Shown piece after piece: positions 31,748 through 38,782 of a DNA stretch of 40,281 nucleotides. How positions within the stretch are numbered: the first letter of the stretch is position 1; each line of letters starts with the position of its first letter. The position numbers and the translations under genes were made by a program. The stretch comes from Bilophila wadsworthia ATCC 49260. GTDB taxonomy: Bacteria > Desulfobacterota > Desulfovibrionia > Desulfovibrionales > Desulfovibrionaceae. The stretch spans positions 1 to 40,281 of the forward strand of contig NZ_JNJP01000035.1 in the NCBI RefSeq assembly GCF_000701705.1, read 5' to 3'. The notes beneath the pieces were generated by a model. That model made no database searches and had not been told where the DNA came from. It saw only the letters and a program-made list of their open reading frames with translations.

Positions 31748-31849
31748 CCGGGGGAGGGCGCTTTTTATAAAAAGCGCCCTCCCCCGGACCCCCACCCGCA
31801 AAAATTTCGACTGGTGGGGAGGCCGCGCGTAGGGAGTCCGTTCCGGTGG
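31748..31849 (+). repeat. Purine-arm hairpin element 9 with type B tail
   Basis: A perfect 40-nt palindrome (31748-31787) with apex GCTTTTTATAAAAAGC and no unpaired loop base. The type B tail follows: GCAAAAATTTCGACTGGTG, GGGAGGCCGCGCG, GGGAGTCCGTTCC (31798-31849). It is the left half of composite unit E3 (31748-32119), which separates tolA from the double TonB-C gene. Confidence 0.85.
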
Positions 31850-32017
31850 AAGGATAAAGGCATTGGAACGGTTCAGCGCCTTTTTTGCCCTCTTACGCAG
31901 GGGGCCTTCACGCTGTTATGAACTGGCTGGAGATACGTTCTTTGCCCCCTTGCACGCGGAGCCCGTCCCGGCGGGGAAAGGGACGCTTTTCCATACAATT
32001 TACAGGGAAAGCGGGTA

Positions 32018-32119
32018 GGGGGATTCGATAAGGCCGAAAGCCTTGGGAAGGGGGAGCGAGCCCCTCTGGCAGCTTGGAGGGGCGGGGAAACCTTTCTCCA
32101 GAAAGGTTTCCCCGCCCCT
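32018..32119 (-). repeat. Purine-arm hairpin element 10 with type A tail
   Basis: A perfect 19-bp stem (32078-32096 with 32101-32119; loop TCCA, apex CCTTTCTCCAGAAAGG). On its left, read on the minus strand, is the type A tail CCCAAGGCTTTCGG, CCTTATCGAATCCCCC (32018-32050). Right half of unit E3, ending 29 bp past the tolA stop. Between the tails (31850-32017) there is no gene. Confidence 0.85.
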
Positions 32120-32148
32120 AAATGTATTCTTCCCGCAAGCCGTACAAG

Positions 32149-33135
32149 CTACCTTCTGCCCATCATTTCCTGGGTATTGAAGGTGAGGAGGAGTTCCTGC
32201 TGATCGGGCGTGGGCGGCGCGGGGAGCACTTTGGTCCTGATGACCGCGTTGACCGCCGAGGCGTCGACTTCGGCCCTGCCGGAGCTGCGGGCCACCGTGC
32301 AGCTGAGGACCTTGCCGTTCGGATCAAGCTTTACGTTGACCTGCACGGAAAGGTTCGCGCGGGAGTAGGTCGGCATACTCCAGTTCGGCCGCACGGCAAG
32401 GATGACCTGCCCCATATACACGTCGTAGATGCCGCCGCCACCGGGGCCGTCGCCTTCGCCGCCGCCACCGCCGCCAGCGCCCCCGGCGCTTTTCTGGAAG
32501 TCGGCAAGAGCGCCCGCGACGGACGATTTGCCGCCTTTTTCCTTGGTGCCTCGGGACGTTCCGGCCTTCTTTTTGGCGTCGTTCAACGCGTCGGCAAGAG
32601 CCTTGCTCGGGTCCACGCCGTCCTTCTTCTTATCGGATTCCTTGGCGGGCTTGGCCTTGTCGTCCGTTTTCTTGGCGTTCTCCGAAGCTTCCTTCTTGTC
32701 CTTCTTGCCGTCGTCCTTAGGCTTTTCCTTCGGTTTTTCCTTGGGCTCTTCCTCTTCCTCGTCCTTGGGCTTCTTAGGTTGTTTTTTCTGCGCCAGCGCG
32801 ACCTCGTCCGACTTGGGCTCGGGCTTCGGTTTGGGCTTGGGCTGCGATTCCTTCTTGGGCTCGGCCTTGGGCTGCACCGTATCCTCACGGGCTACGGGGA
32901 CGGCGCTGGCCGCCTGCTCCGCCGGGGCGGGCTGAGGCGCGGCCTTCGTCGGCATGGGCTTGCCCTGCGGCCCGAGCACGGGCGAAGCCATCCGGTTGCC
33001 GCCCGGAGCGCCCATGTTCACGCTGATCTGCATCATGGGCTGATCGAGCTTCACGGGCGGAGAGCTCGGCCACAGGAAGATCAGCAGCGCCAGAGCGAGG
33101 TGCAGGAGGATTGAAAAGAAATAACTGCCAAACAT
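32149..33135 (-). CDS. tolA: TolA-like energy transducer
   Basis: A 328-residue inner-membrane protein spanning the periplasm. One N-terminal membrane segment (FSILLHLALALLIFLW, about 7-22) with the conserved histidine is followed by Pro-rich and then Lys/Glu/Pro-rich, mostly charged spacer (about 90-200), a glycine-rich stretch (GGAGGGGGGEGDGPGGGG) and a C-terminal TonB/TolA-C domain (VILAVRPNWSMPTYSRANLS onward). It follows tolR, as in the E. coli cluster. Composite unit E3 follows immediately, before the remaining cluster genes. A TonB assignment is possible, but the neighbours favour TolA. Confidence 0.88.
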   Translation of the reverse strand: MFGSYFFSILLHLALALLIFLWPSSPPVKLDQPMMQISVNMGAPGGNRMASPVLGPQGKPMPTKAAPQPAPAEQAASAVPVAREDTVQPKAEPKKESQPKPKPKPEPKSDEVALAQKKQPKKPKDEEEEEPKEKPKEKPKDDGKKDKKEASENAKKTDDKAKPAKESDKKKDGVDPSKALADALNDAKKKAGTSRGTKEKGGKSSVAGALADFQKSAGGAGGGGGGEGDGPGGGGIYDVYMGQVILAVRPNWSMPTYSRANLSVQVNVKLDPNGKVLSCTVARSSGRAEVDASAVNAVIRTKVLPAPPTPDQQELLLTFNTQEMMGRR

Positions 33136-33216
33136 TGGTGGGTCTGCCTTTTTCCCCGGGCTGCGGAAGCCGGGGCCCTTCTATCCGTTGTGCGCGACCG
33201 GCGGAAAGCCGGGGCT

Positions 33217-33657
33217 TTACTTCTTGCCCTTCTTTTCCGGGACGGCGGGCGTATCTTCCCGCAAGGCCACCACGCCGAGCTTGTCGATCCCGGCTTCACG
33301 GATGCGCCCCATCACGTCCACGACAAGGCCGTAGGCCACGTCCTTGTCGGCTTGGAGGAACAATTGCTTGTTCTGCTGCTTGACGAGCAGGTTGATTTTG
33401 TCCTGCAGCTCGTCCAGCCCCACCTCGTACGAGTCGAGGAAAATGGCGCCGTCCTTGCGGACCGTCAGGATCATGTTGTCCGATTCGGTGGGCAGGGTTT
33501 CGACGGCCCGCGTCTGGGGCAGGTCGACGTCGAGCCCTTCCGTCATCATCGGCGCCGTGACCATGAAGATGATGAGCAGAACCAGCATGACGTCGACGAA
33601 CGGCGTCACGTTGATTTCCGACACGAATCCTTTATTGCCGCCGACAGAAGATCCCAT
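33217..33657 (-). CDS. tolR: TolR/ExbD-family inner-membrane protein
   Basis: A 146-residue single-span protein of the proton-driven Tol motor. The membrane segment includes VTPFVDVMLVLLIIFMVTAP with the channel aspartate (D22). The periplasmic part holds LPQTRAVETLP and KDGAIFLDSYEVGL, ending in a lysine-rich tail (PEKKGKK). It starts nine bases after the tolQ stop, so the two are co-transcribed. The start follows a GAGGTGCC site. Confidence 0.93.
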   Translation of the reverse strand: MGSSVGGNKGFVSEINVTPFVDVMLVLLIIFMVTAPMMTEGLDVDLPQTRAVETLPTESDNMILTVRKDGAIFLDSYEVGLDELQDKINLLVKQQNKQLFLQADKDVAYGLVVDVMGRIREAGIDKLGVVALREDTPAVPEKKGKK

Positions 33658-33666
33658 GAGGCACCT

Positions 33667-34359
33667 CTACTCGGCCTGTCCGCTTCTGGACACGGCTCGG
33701 TGGGCGTTCAGCTCGCGCTGGACGCGGTTGAGGAACATGCCGGCGAAGTTGACGAGGCGGGTTTCGAGCACGCCGAGGCTTCCGTGGAACGTGTTGTAGC
33801 CGATGGTCGCCGGGATAGCCACGAGAAGGCCCATAGCCGTGGCGATGAGGGCTTCGGAGATGCCGGGCGCGACGGTGGCGAGGGAGGCGGATTTCATGGC
33901 GCCGATGGCGTGGAAGGTGTTCATGATGCCCCAGACGGTGCCGAACAGCCCGATGAACGGGGCCGTGTTCGCGGAGGTCGCCAGGAAGGACAGGGAGCTC
34001 GTGAGACGGGTCATTTCCATGTCCACGCCTTGCCGGAGCGCGCGGCGCACGTTGTCGACCACGACGTCTTCGGAGTTCCCGGCCTCTTTCGAGCGGTTGA
34101 ATTCGGTCACGCCCTCGTGGGCGACGGTATACAGCGGGGAGTCGGGATCGCCGCCGAGGGACTGCACGGCCTCGCGCAGGTCCCGGGCGTGGTTGAAACG
34201 GTCCATGCCGTCGGCGGCCTTTTTGAGCGCCGCCCGGATGTTCATCCATTTACGGAACATCAAGGCCCAACTGAATACGCTCATGAAGAGCAGGACCACG
34301 AGGACCGCTTTGGCTACCAGCGTGGCTTGGGCAAGGAGGGAAAGAATGCTCAAATCCAT
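33667..34359 (-). CDS. tolQ: TolQ/ExbB-family motor protein
   Basis: A 230-residue inner-membrane proton channel. One membrane segment lies near the N-terminus (AVLVVLLFMSVFSWALMF) and two are in the C-terminal half (SSLSFLATSANTAPFIGLFG, and GISEALIATAMGLLVAIPA), with the family motif GTVWGIMNTFHAIG between. MDLSIL is taken as the start; the upstream frame has no similarity. First gene of the Tol cluster, divergent from perR. Confidence 0.94.
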   Translation of the reverse strand: MDLSILSLLAQATLVAKAVLVVLLFMSVFSWALMFRKWMNIRAALKKAADGMDRFNHARDLREAVQSLGGDPDSPLYTVAHEGVTEFNRSKEAGNSEDVVVDNVRRALRQGVDMEMTRLTSSLSFLATSANTAPFIGLFGTVWGIMNTFHAIGAMKSASLATVAPGISEALIATAMGLLVAIPATIGYNTFHGSLGVLETRLVNFAGMFLNRVQRELNAHRAVSRSGQAE

Positions 34360-34586
34360 AACGTCACACCTTGGTACGTCTGTATTTTTGGGAAAAACGC
34401 CGCAACGGCGTTGCCGCCCCGGGCTCCTGCCATAACAAAAGTCCCGACAGCACCGGAGCGCTATCGGAAAAAACGCTTGTTCACTCGCCCGGTAATAAGC
34501 GTCTCTGTCCGTGGATGCAACGAGAAAATGGAGCCGTTTCCCCATGTGCGTCCGCAAACGGGTTTTGACGGAAAAATGCGGGCCGT

Positions 34587-34615
34587 TTGACAGTTCTATT
34601 CATTCCGCCGATAAT
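34587..34615 (+). promoter_or_regulatory. Promoter of perR
   Basis: TTGACA (34587-34592), 17 bp, GATAAT (34610-34615): five of six -10 bases match. It gives a leader of about 57 nt before the perR start. The rest of 34360-34678 holds the tolQ leader and no gene; I saw no convincing minus-strand promoter. Confidence 0.65.
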
Positions 34616-34642
34616 ATGCAATCCAAAAACTTGACATTTTTT

Positions 34643-34662
34643 AAGCATAACAGTAATTGTTC
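34643..34662. promoter_or_regulatory. Possible PerR/Fur-type operator
   Basis: The AT-rich imperfect dyad AGCATAACAGTAATTGTTCT has matching outer ends (AG.A.AA and TT.T.CT) and AACA/TGTT inside. It lies between the perR promoter and start codon, where autoregulation would act. A second TTGACA (34631) is just upstream but has only a weak -10. Motif-level call. Confidence 0.4.
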
Positions 34663-34678
34663 TCAAAGAGGTATGGAT

Positions 34679-35074
34679 ATGTCACAGCCACAGACTCGTA
34701 TGACTAGACAACGTATGGTTATTCTTGAGGAATTAAGAAAGGTCAAGACTCACCCCACGGCTGACGAGCTGTATGCGATGGTTCGTACCCGCATGCCGCG
34801 TATCAGTCTTGGGACTGTCTACCGCAACCTTGATTTCCTGACGGAATCCAAAGAAATACTCAAACTGGAGTCAGCCGGCTCCATCCGCCGTTTCGACGGC
34901 GATACCCGCCCCCATCAGCATGTGCGCTGCCGGGTTTGCGGCAAAATCGGGGACGTCATTCCTCCCGTGCCGACGCCTTCCGTTGAAGGCGTTTCCGTTG
35001 AGGGCTTCACGATCACGGAAGCGCGCGTTGAGTACGAAGGCATTTGCGAAGAGTGCGCCCGTAAGGCTTCCTGA
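34679..35074 (+). CDS. perR: Fur-family peroxide regulator PerR
   Basis: A 131-residue metal-dependent repressor. The N-terminal winged helix includes MTRQRMVILEELRK, HPTADELYAMVR and ISLGTVYRNLDFL. The C-terminal domain has the regulatory HQHVRC segment and two Cys pairs (CRVC and CEEC) for structural zinc. The second of two close ATGs is preferred: AGAGG is seven bases away, versus one for the first. It lies directly before rubrerythrin and a rubredoxin, the known Desulfovibrio perR-rbr-rdl arrangement, which supports PerR over Fur or Zur. Confidence 0.92.
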   Translation: MSQPQTRMTRQRMVILEELRKVKTHPTADELYAMVRTRMPRISLGTVYRNLDFLTESKEILKLESAGSIRRFDGDTRPHQHVRCRVCGKIGDVIPPVPTPSVEGVSVEGFTITEARVEYEGICEECARKAS

Positions 35075-35118
35075 AATCATGGGGGAATCCTGTTGAGTTA
35101 TAGTGGGGTTCCCTCATG

Positions 35119-35171
35119 CGCTTTTTAGCGTTATCCGTGTAACGGATTTACTGGGCGCATCCGATGCGCCC
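35119..35171 (+). other. Three tandem hairpins between perR and rbr
   Basis: Three small stems follow one another: CGCT-TTTT-AGCG (35119-35130), ATCCGT-GTA-ACGGAT (35133-35147) and GGGCGCAT-CCG-ATGCGCCC (35153-35171). None has a U-tract. They may be a processing or attenuation site between perR and the strongly expressed rbr. Confidence 0.5.
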
Positions 35172-35225
35172 AAGCGGTTCAAAGGGGCTTATCCCCCTTC
35201 ATTTATTACCAAAAGGAGAGATTGT

Positions 35226-35801
35226 ATGAAATCTTTGAAGGGTACGCAGACTGAAAGGAATATCCTCACCGCCTTTGCCGGTGAATCTCAGGCCCGCAAC
35301 CGCTATGATTATTTTGCCGGTGCGGCCAAAAAAGACGGCTTTGTGCAGATCGCCGACATCTTCACCGAAACCGCGCTTCAGGAAAAAGAACACGCCAAGC
35401 GCCTGTTCAAGTTCCTTGAAGGAGGCGACGTGGAAATCACCGCCGCCTTCCCTGCCGGCATCATCACGGGCACGGAAGCCAACCTGTACGCCGCCGCTGC
35501 CGGTGAACATCACGAATATACTGAAATGTATCCCTCTTTTGCGAATATCGCCGACTCTGAAGGGTTTTCCGAAGTCGCCTGCGTGATGCGCAACATCGCC
35601 ATTGCGGAGCAGTACCACGAAGAGCGTTTCCTCGCGTTCGCCAAGAACATCAAGGAAGGCCGCGTGTTCGTGCGCGAAACCCCCGTCGTGTGGCGCTGCC
35701 GCAACTGCGGCTGTCTCGTGACCGGTACGCACGCCCCGGCCCTGTGCCCCGCCTGTGCGCACCCCACCGCTCACTTCGAAGTGCTCCACAACCCGTGGTA
35801 A
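35226..35801 (+). CDS. rbr: Rubrerythrin
   Basis: A cytoplasmic peroxide reductase with a di-iron centre and a rubredoxin domain. The 191 residues equal the classical Desulfovibrio length. The four-helix domain carries the iron ligands in FAGESQARNRYDYFA, ALQEKEHAKRL, AAAGEHHEYTEMY and AIAEQYHEERF. The C-terminal rubredoxin site is CRNCGC and CPACAHP. AGGAGAG precedes the ATG. Second gene of the perR operon. Confidence 0.97.
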   Translation: MKSLKGTQTERNILTAFAGESQARNRYDYFAGAAKKDGFVQIADIFTETALQEKEHAKRLFKFLEGGDVEITAAFPAGIITGTEANLYAAAAGEHHEYTEMYPSFANIADSEGFSEVACVMRNIAIAEQYHEERFLAFAKNIKEGRVFVRETPVVWRCRNCGCLVTGTHAPALCPACAHPTAHFEVLHNPW

Positions 35802-35820
35802 GCCGGTAAAGGGGTACATC

Positions 35821-36006
35821 ATGGCTGATCCGAAAGACATGTATCGTTGTCCGGTGAGCAACTGCGGCTACGTGTACGATCCCGACCGGGGCGACAAGCG
35901 CCGCAAGATTCCCGCTGGCACTCGCTTTGAAGACCTTCCCGAAGACTGGACCTGTCCCGTCTGCGGGGCATCCAAGAAGAACTTCAAGCCTCTGAGCGAG
36001 GCTTAA
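35821..36006 (+). CDS. rdl: Rubredoxin-like protein Rdl with CX4C first site
   Basis: A 61-residue iron-sulfur electron carrier. The second iron site is the standard CPVCGA. The first is YRCPVSNCGY, with four residues between the cysteines instead of two; this spacing is reported for some Desulfovibrio rubredoxins. The core YVYDPDRGD, AGTRFEDLPEDWTCP is typical. It lies 19 bp after rbr and probably serves as its electron donor. Two terminators follow. Confidence 0.94.
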   Translation: MADPKDMYRCPVSNCGYVYDPDRGDKRRKIPAGTRFEDLPEDWTCPVCGASKKNFKPLSEA

Positions 36007-36014
36007 CCCATGAG

Positions 36015-36115
36015 GCGGGCGGGAAGGGAGCCCTTCCTTCCCGCCCGCTTCCAAGCCTCTCGTCAAAAGAGGCGTATTCCCATTGAAAAAAGCCCGGATG
36101 CTTGTCTGGGCTTTT
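36015..36115 (+). terminator. Two tandem terminators of the perR operon
   Basis: The first is a 13-bp GC stem (36015-36027 with 36036-36048). The second, AAAAGCCCGGA/TCTGGGCTTTT (36088-36098 with 36105-36115), has one wobble and ends in Us, a standard bidirectional intrinsic terminator. Confidence 0.85.
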
Positions 36116-36221
36116 CTCGTCTCTTGTGCGGGCAGGGGACACGGGATAGGGTGCCGTTGCGGAAGAGGAATTGCGGGTTTTCCCGTATGGGACTGGCAGT
36201 CTGGCCGAAAGGAGGCGCTTT

Positions 36222-37274
36222 ATGAAGCGGATCGCGGTATGGAATACGGCTTTTTTGGGGGATGCGGTACTGACGCTGCCGCTGATCCAGACGCTGGCGG
36301 ACGCGTTTCCCGGTTCGGAGATTGATTTTTACGTGCGCCGGGGGCTTGCCTCCCTGTTCGAGGCCCATCCGGCCCTTCATGCCGTCTATGAGTACGACAA
36401 GCGCCGCATCGCCGGGAACAATCGCCTGTCCGCGCTGCTCAAGAGCGGGCGTATCCTTGGCGGGCGGCGCTATGACATCTGGATCGGCGCGCATCCAAGC
36501 CCCCGTTCCGCGCTGCTGGCCCGCTTGAGCGGCGCGCCGTTGCGCGTGGGCTATATCGGGGGCCCCGTCGCGGCGCTCTGCTACAACCGGCGCGTATCCC
36601 GCCGTTTTTCCGAGCTGCACGAGATCGAACGGCTTCTTGAGTTGCTGAAGCCTATCTTGCCGCCTAAAACCCCGCGTCAGCACTGGCCCGAGCTGACGCT
36701 TCCCTCGGAGGCACTGGAGAAGGCCGCCGCCTTCCGCGAGTCGCTCCGGCAAGGCGATCAGGAACCCGTCCTGCTCGGGCTGCATCCCGGCTCGGTCTGG
36801 GGCACGAAACGCTGGCTGCCGTCCGGCTTTGCGGAAATCGCCCGCCGGGCCGTCGCCCGGGGTGCCCATGTGCTTGTCTTCGCCGGCCCCGGTGAGGAAG
36901 GTGTGGCCCGCGATGTGATCGCCCTTTCGGAACTCAAGGGCAATCCGCTCCTGCACGACTTGTCCTGCGCCCTGACGCTGCCCGAGCTGGCCGCCTATCT
37001 GCGCATGTTGAACTGTTACGTTTCCAATGACTCCGGCCCGATGCATCTTGCATGGGCGCAGCATACCCCGGTTACGGCTTTGTTTGGGCCGACGGTGCGT
37101 GAGCTCGGCTTTTTCCCGCGCGGCGATTCCGCCAAGGTCTTTGAGGTTTCCCTTGAGTGCCGTCCCTGCGGCCTGCACGGGCCGCATCATTGCCCGAAGA
37201 AGCATCATCGCTGCATGGTCGACATCGACGTTGAAGCCGTGTGGCGCGATGTGGCGGGAAAGCTGGGGGTGTAG
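36222..37274 (+). CDS. GT9-family heptosyltransferase
   Basis: A 350-residue inner-leaflet glycosyltransferase of the lipopolysaccharide inner core, GT-B fold. The N-terminal domain opens with KRIAVWNTAFLGDAVLTL; the C-terminal domain holds LGLHPGSVWGTKRW and VSNDSGPMHLAWAQHTPV, which bind the nucleotide sugar. A Cys/His-rich stretch (CRPCGLHGPHHCPKKHHRC) follows, as in heptosyltransferase II (WaaF) proteins. GGAGG precedes the ATG; no other LPS gene adjoins it. Unit E4 follows. Confidence 0.9.
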   Translation: MKRIAVWNTAFLGDAVLTLPLIQTLADAFPGSEIDFYVRRGLASLFEAHPALHAVYEYDKRRIAGNNRLSALLKSGRILGGRRYDIWIGAHPSPRSALLARLSGAPLRVGYIGGPVAALCYNRRVSRRFSELHEIERLLELLKPILPPKTPRQHWPELTLPSEALEKAAAFRESLRQGDQEPVLLGLHPGSVWGTKRWLPSGFAEIARRAVARGAHVLVFAGPGEEGVARDVIALSELKGNPLLHDLSCALTLPELAAYLRMLNCYVSNDSGPMHLAWAQHTPVTALFGPTVRELGFFPRGDSAKVFEVSLECRPCGLHGPHHCPKKHHRCMVDIDVEAVWRDVAGKLGV

Positions 37275-37282
37275 GAGAACTT

Positions 37283-37396
37283 GGGGAGGGGGAGGAGAAA
37301 CGTTCTGGAGAAGGGGGGAGCCCCCCACGTTTCTCCTCCCCCTCCCCACCCCCACCCCTTCCTTTTCAAAGGCTTTTGACTTTATCGAATCCCTGC
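37283..37396 (+). repeat. Purine-arm hairpin element 11 with type A tail
   Basis: A perfect 21-bp stem (37283-37303 with 37327-37347) carries a nested G6/C6 hairpin in its loop. The type A tail follows (CAAAGGCTTTTGAC, TTTATCGAATCCCTG, 37360-37396). Left half of composite unit E4 (37283-37609), nine bases after the heptosyltransferase stop. Confidence 0.85.
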
Positions 37397-37417
37397 TGTC
37401 GGTTTTCCCGGCTGATG

Positions 37418-37465
37418 GCAAGCGGCCCCGCCTGAATGATTCCTAATTCAGGCGGGGCCGCTTGC
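37418..37465. terminator. 20-bp perfect hairpin inside unit E4
   Basis: GCAAGCGGCCCCGCCTGAAT (37418-37437) pairs perfectly with its complement (37446-37465) across an 8-nt loop. It lies in the variable middle between the two inward tails of E4. Its arms are not purine-biased, so it differs from the terminal hairpins. Confidence 0.75.
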
Positions 37466-37511
37466 TGAAACAGCCTCTCTAAGAAGCGTTCTCCACGTTT
37501 CAGTTTCCCGC

Positions 37512-37609
37512 TGGAACGGACTCCTTTCGCGCGGCCTCCCCACCAGTCAAAGTTTTTGCGGGAGGGGGTCCGGGGGAGGGAGCTTTTTTCAAAAAGCTCC
37601 CTCCCCCGG
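37512..37609 (-). repeat. Purine-arm hairpin element 12 with type B tail
   Basis: A perfect 19-bp stem (37570-37588 with 37591-37609; apex AGCTTTTTTCAAAAAGCT). On its left, read on the minus strand, is the type B tail: GCAAAAACTTTGACTGGTGG, GGAGGCCGCGCG, GGAGTCCGTTCC (37512-37560), close to element 9. Right half of unit E4, 200 bp before hysB. Confidence 0.85.
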
Positions 37610-37627
37610 CTCTCTCTTTCTACTCCT

Positions 37628-37633
37628 TATAAT
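37628..37633 (+). promoter_or_regulatory. Possible hysBA -10 box
   Basis: A perfect TATAAT lies just after element 12, about 185 bp before hysB. No -35 is visible at normal spacing, so it would need an activator if used. Confidence 0.25.
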
Positions 37634-37746
37634 CATTGATTCGCGGCTGCCTCACGATACGTTGGAGTGGCGGAGTTCCAGGCGCACTCTCCCGCCGGGG
37701 GCGACGCTGAACTTCCCCGCTGTCGGATATTTTGGGGGTGGGGAAC

Positions 37747-37783
37747 GGGGGAGGCGCCCTTGCTACGGGAGGGCTCCTCCCCC
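37747..37783 (+). promoter_or_regulatory. Hairpin in the hysB leader
   Basis: GGGGGAGG and GCCCT (37747-37760) pair with AGGGC and CCTCCCCC (37770-37783) with one C-T mismatch and a 9-nt loop. It ends about 20 nt before the AAGAGG ribosome site of hysB and could control expression in the leader. No U-tract. Confidence 0.45.
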
Positions 37784-37816
37784 CAATACGTCTGTAACCG
37801 AAACAAGAGGTTTCCT

Positions 37817-38767
37817 ATGGAACTTACCCGACGAGACTTCGTGCGTATTTGCACCGGGACGGTGGCGGGAATCGGGGTTTCCGGCATGTTTCACCCGTTC
37901 GTGCGGGATGTGCTTGCGGAAACGCTGACCGGGCAGCGCCCTCCGGTGTTCTGGGTCGAAGGGCAGGGGTGTACGGGCTGCACCGTGTCCCTGCTCAACA
38001 ACGCCCACCCCGGCATCGCCAAAGTGCTGCTGGAAATCATTGCGATGCATTTCCATCCCACAATCATGGCCGCCGAAGGGCAGCTCGCCTTCCAGAGTAT
38101 GCTGGACAAATCCAAAGAGTTTAACAGCCAGTACGTGCTTATCGTCGAAGGCTCCATCCCCTTGAAGGCGGACGGGAAATACTGCGTCGTGGGGGAAGTG
38201 GATCATCATGAGTACACCGTGGCTGAAACCACGGACATTCTGGCCCGGAGCGCGGCGGCCGTCGTTGCCGCCGGGACATGTTCGTCCTATGGCGGCGTTC
38301 CAGCGGCGCGCGGGCAGCAGACGCAAGCGGTGAGCGTAAGCCAATTTTTGAAGATGCGGGGCATCCCCACCCCGGTGATCAACGTTCCGGGCTGCCCTCC
38401 GCATCCCGACTGGATGGTCGGGACGCTGGCCCTCCTGCTCGACGCCATGAAGCGCAAGGGCACGGAAGGCGGCGTACTGGAGATCATGCGCGGGCTCGAT
38501 GACGTGGGGCGGCCCAAGGTGTTTTATCCGAACACGCATCTGACCTGCCCCTACCTGAGTTCTTTCGAAGACGGCATCTTTTCCCCGTTCATGACGGACA
38601 AGAAGGGGTGCCGGTTCGAACTCGGCTGCCGGGGGCCGTGGAGCGGCTGCGACTCCGCCACGCGGAAGTGGAACGGCGGGGTCAACTGGTGCATCGCCAA
38701 CGCCACCTGCGTGGGCTGCACGTCGCCCAATTTTCCCGACGGCATGTCCCCCTTCTATGAAAACTGA
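37817..38767 (+). CDS. hysB: Periplasmic [NiFeSe] hydrogenase small subunit
   Basis: The iron-sulfur subunit of uptake hydrogenase, 316 residues, carrying the electron-transfer clusters. A twin-arginine signal (TRRDFVR, then a hydrophobic stretch to about residue 34) would export the folded heterodimer. Proximal-cluster cysteines lie in EGQGCTGCTVS (52 and 55), GTCSSYGG and NVPGCPPHP. The C-terminal half (LTCPYLSSF, GCRFELGCRG, NWCIANATCVGC) binds medial and distal clusters. AAGAGG precedes the ATG at 37817; the frame is open 50 codons further up, but the Tat signal fixes the start. hysA follows after 15 bp. Confidence 0.95.
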   Translation: MELTRRDFVRICTGTVAGIGVSGMFHPFVRDVLAETLTGQRPPVFWVEGQGCTGCTVSLLNNAHPGIAKVLLEIIAMHFHPTIMAAEGQLAFQSMLDKSKEFNSQYVLIVEGSIPLKADGKYCVVGEVDHHEYTVAETTDILARSAAAVVAAGTCSSYGGVPAARGQQTQAVSVSQFLKMRGIPTPVINVPGCPPHPDWMVGTLALLLDAMKRKGTEGGVLEIMRGLDDVGRPKVFYPNTHLTCPYLSSFEDGIFSPFMTDKKGCRFELGCRGPWSGCDSATRKWNGGVNWCIANATCVGCTSPNFPDGMSPFYEN

Positions 38768-38782
38768 TCGCCCGGAGGCAGC

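Noticed and set aside
32429..32935. A Pro/Ser-rich plus-strand frame opposite tolA.
   Set aside because: It mirrors the Lys/Glu/Pro-rich spacer of TolA on the other strand, and so reflects base composition rather than a gene.
38760..38770. TGA at the end of hysB as a second selenocysteine codon.
   Set aside because: The protein is complete at this point, no SECIS-like stem follows directly, and hysA begins 15 bp later with its own ribosome site.
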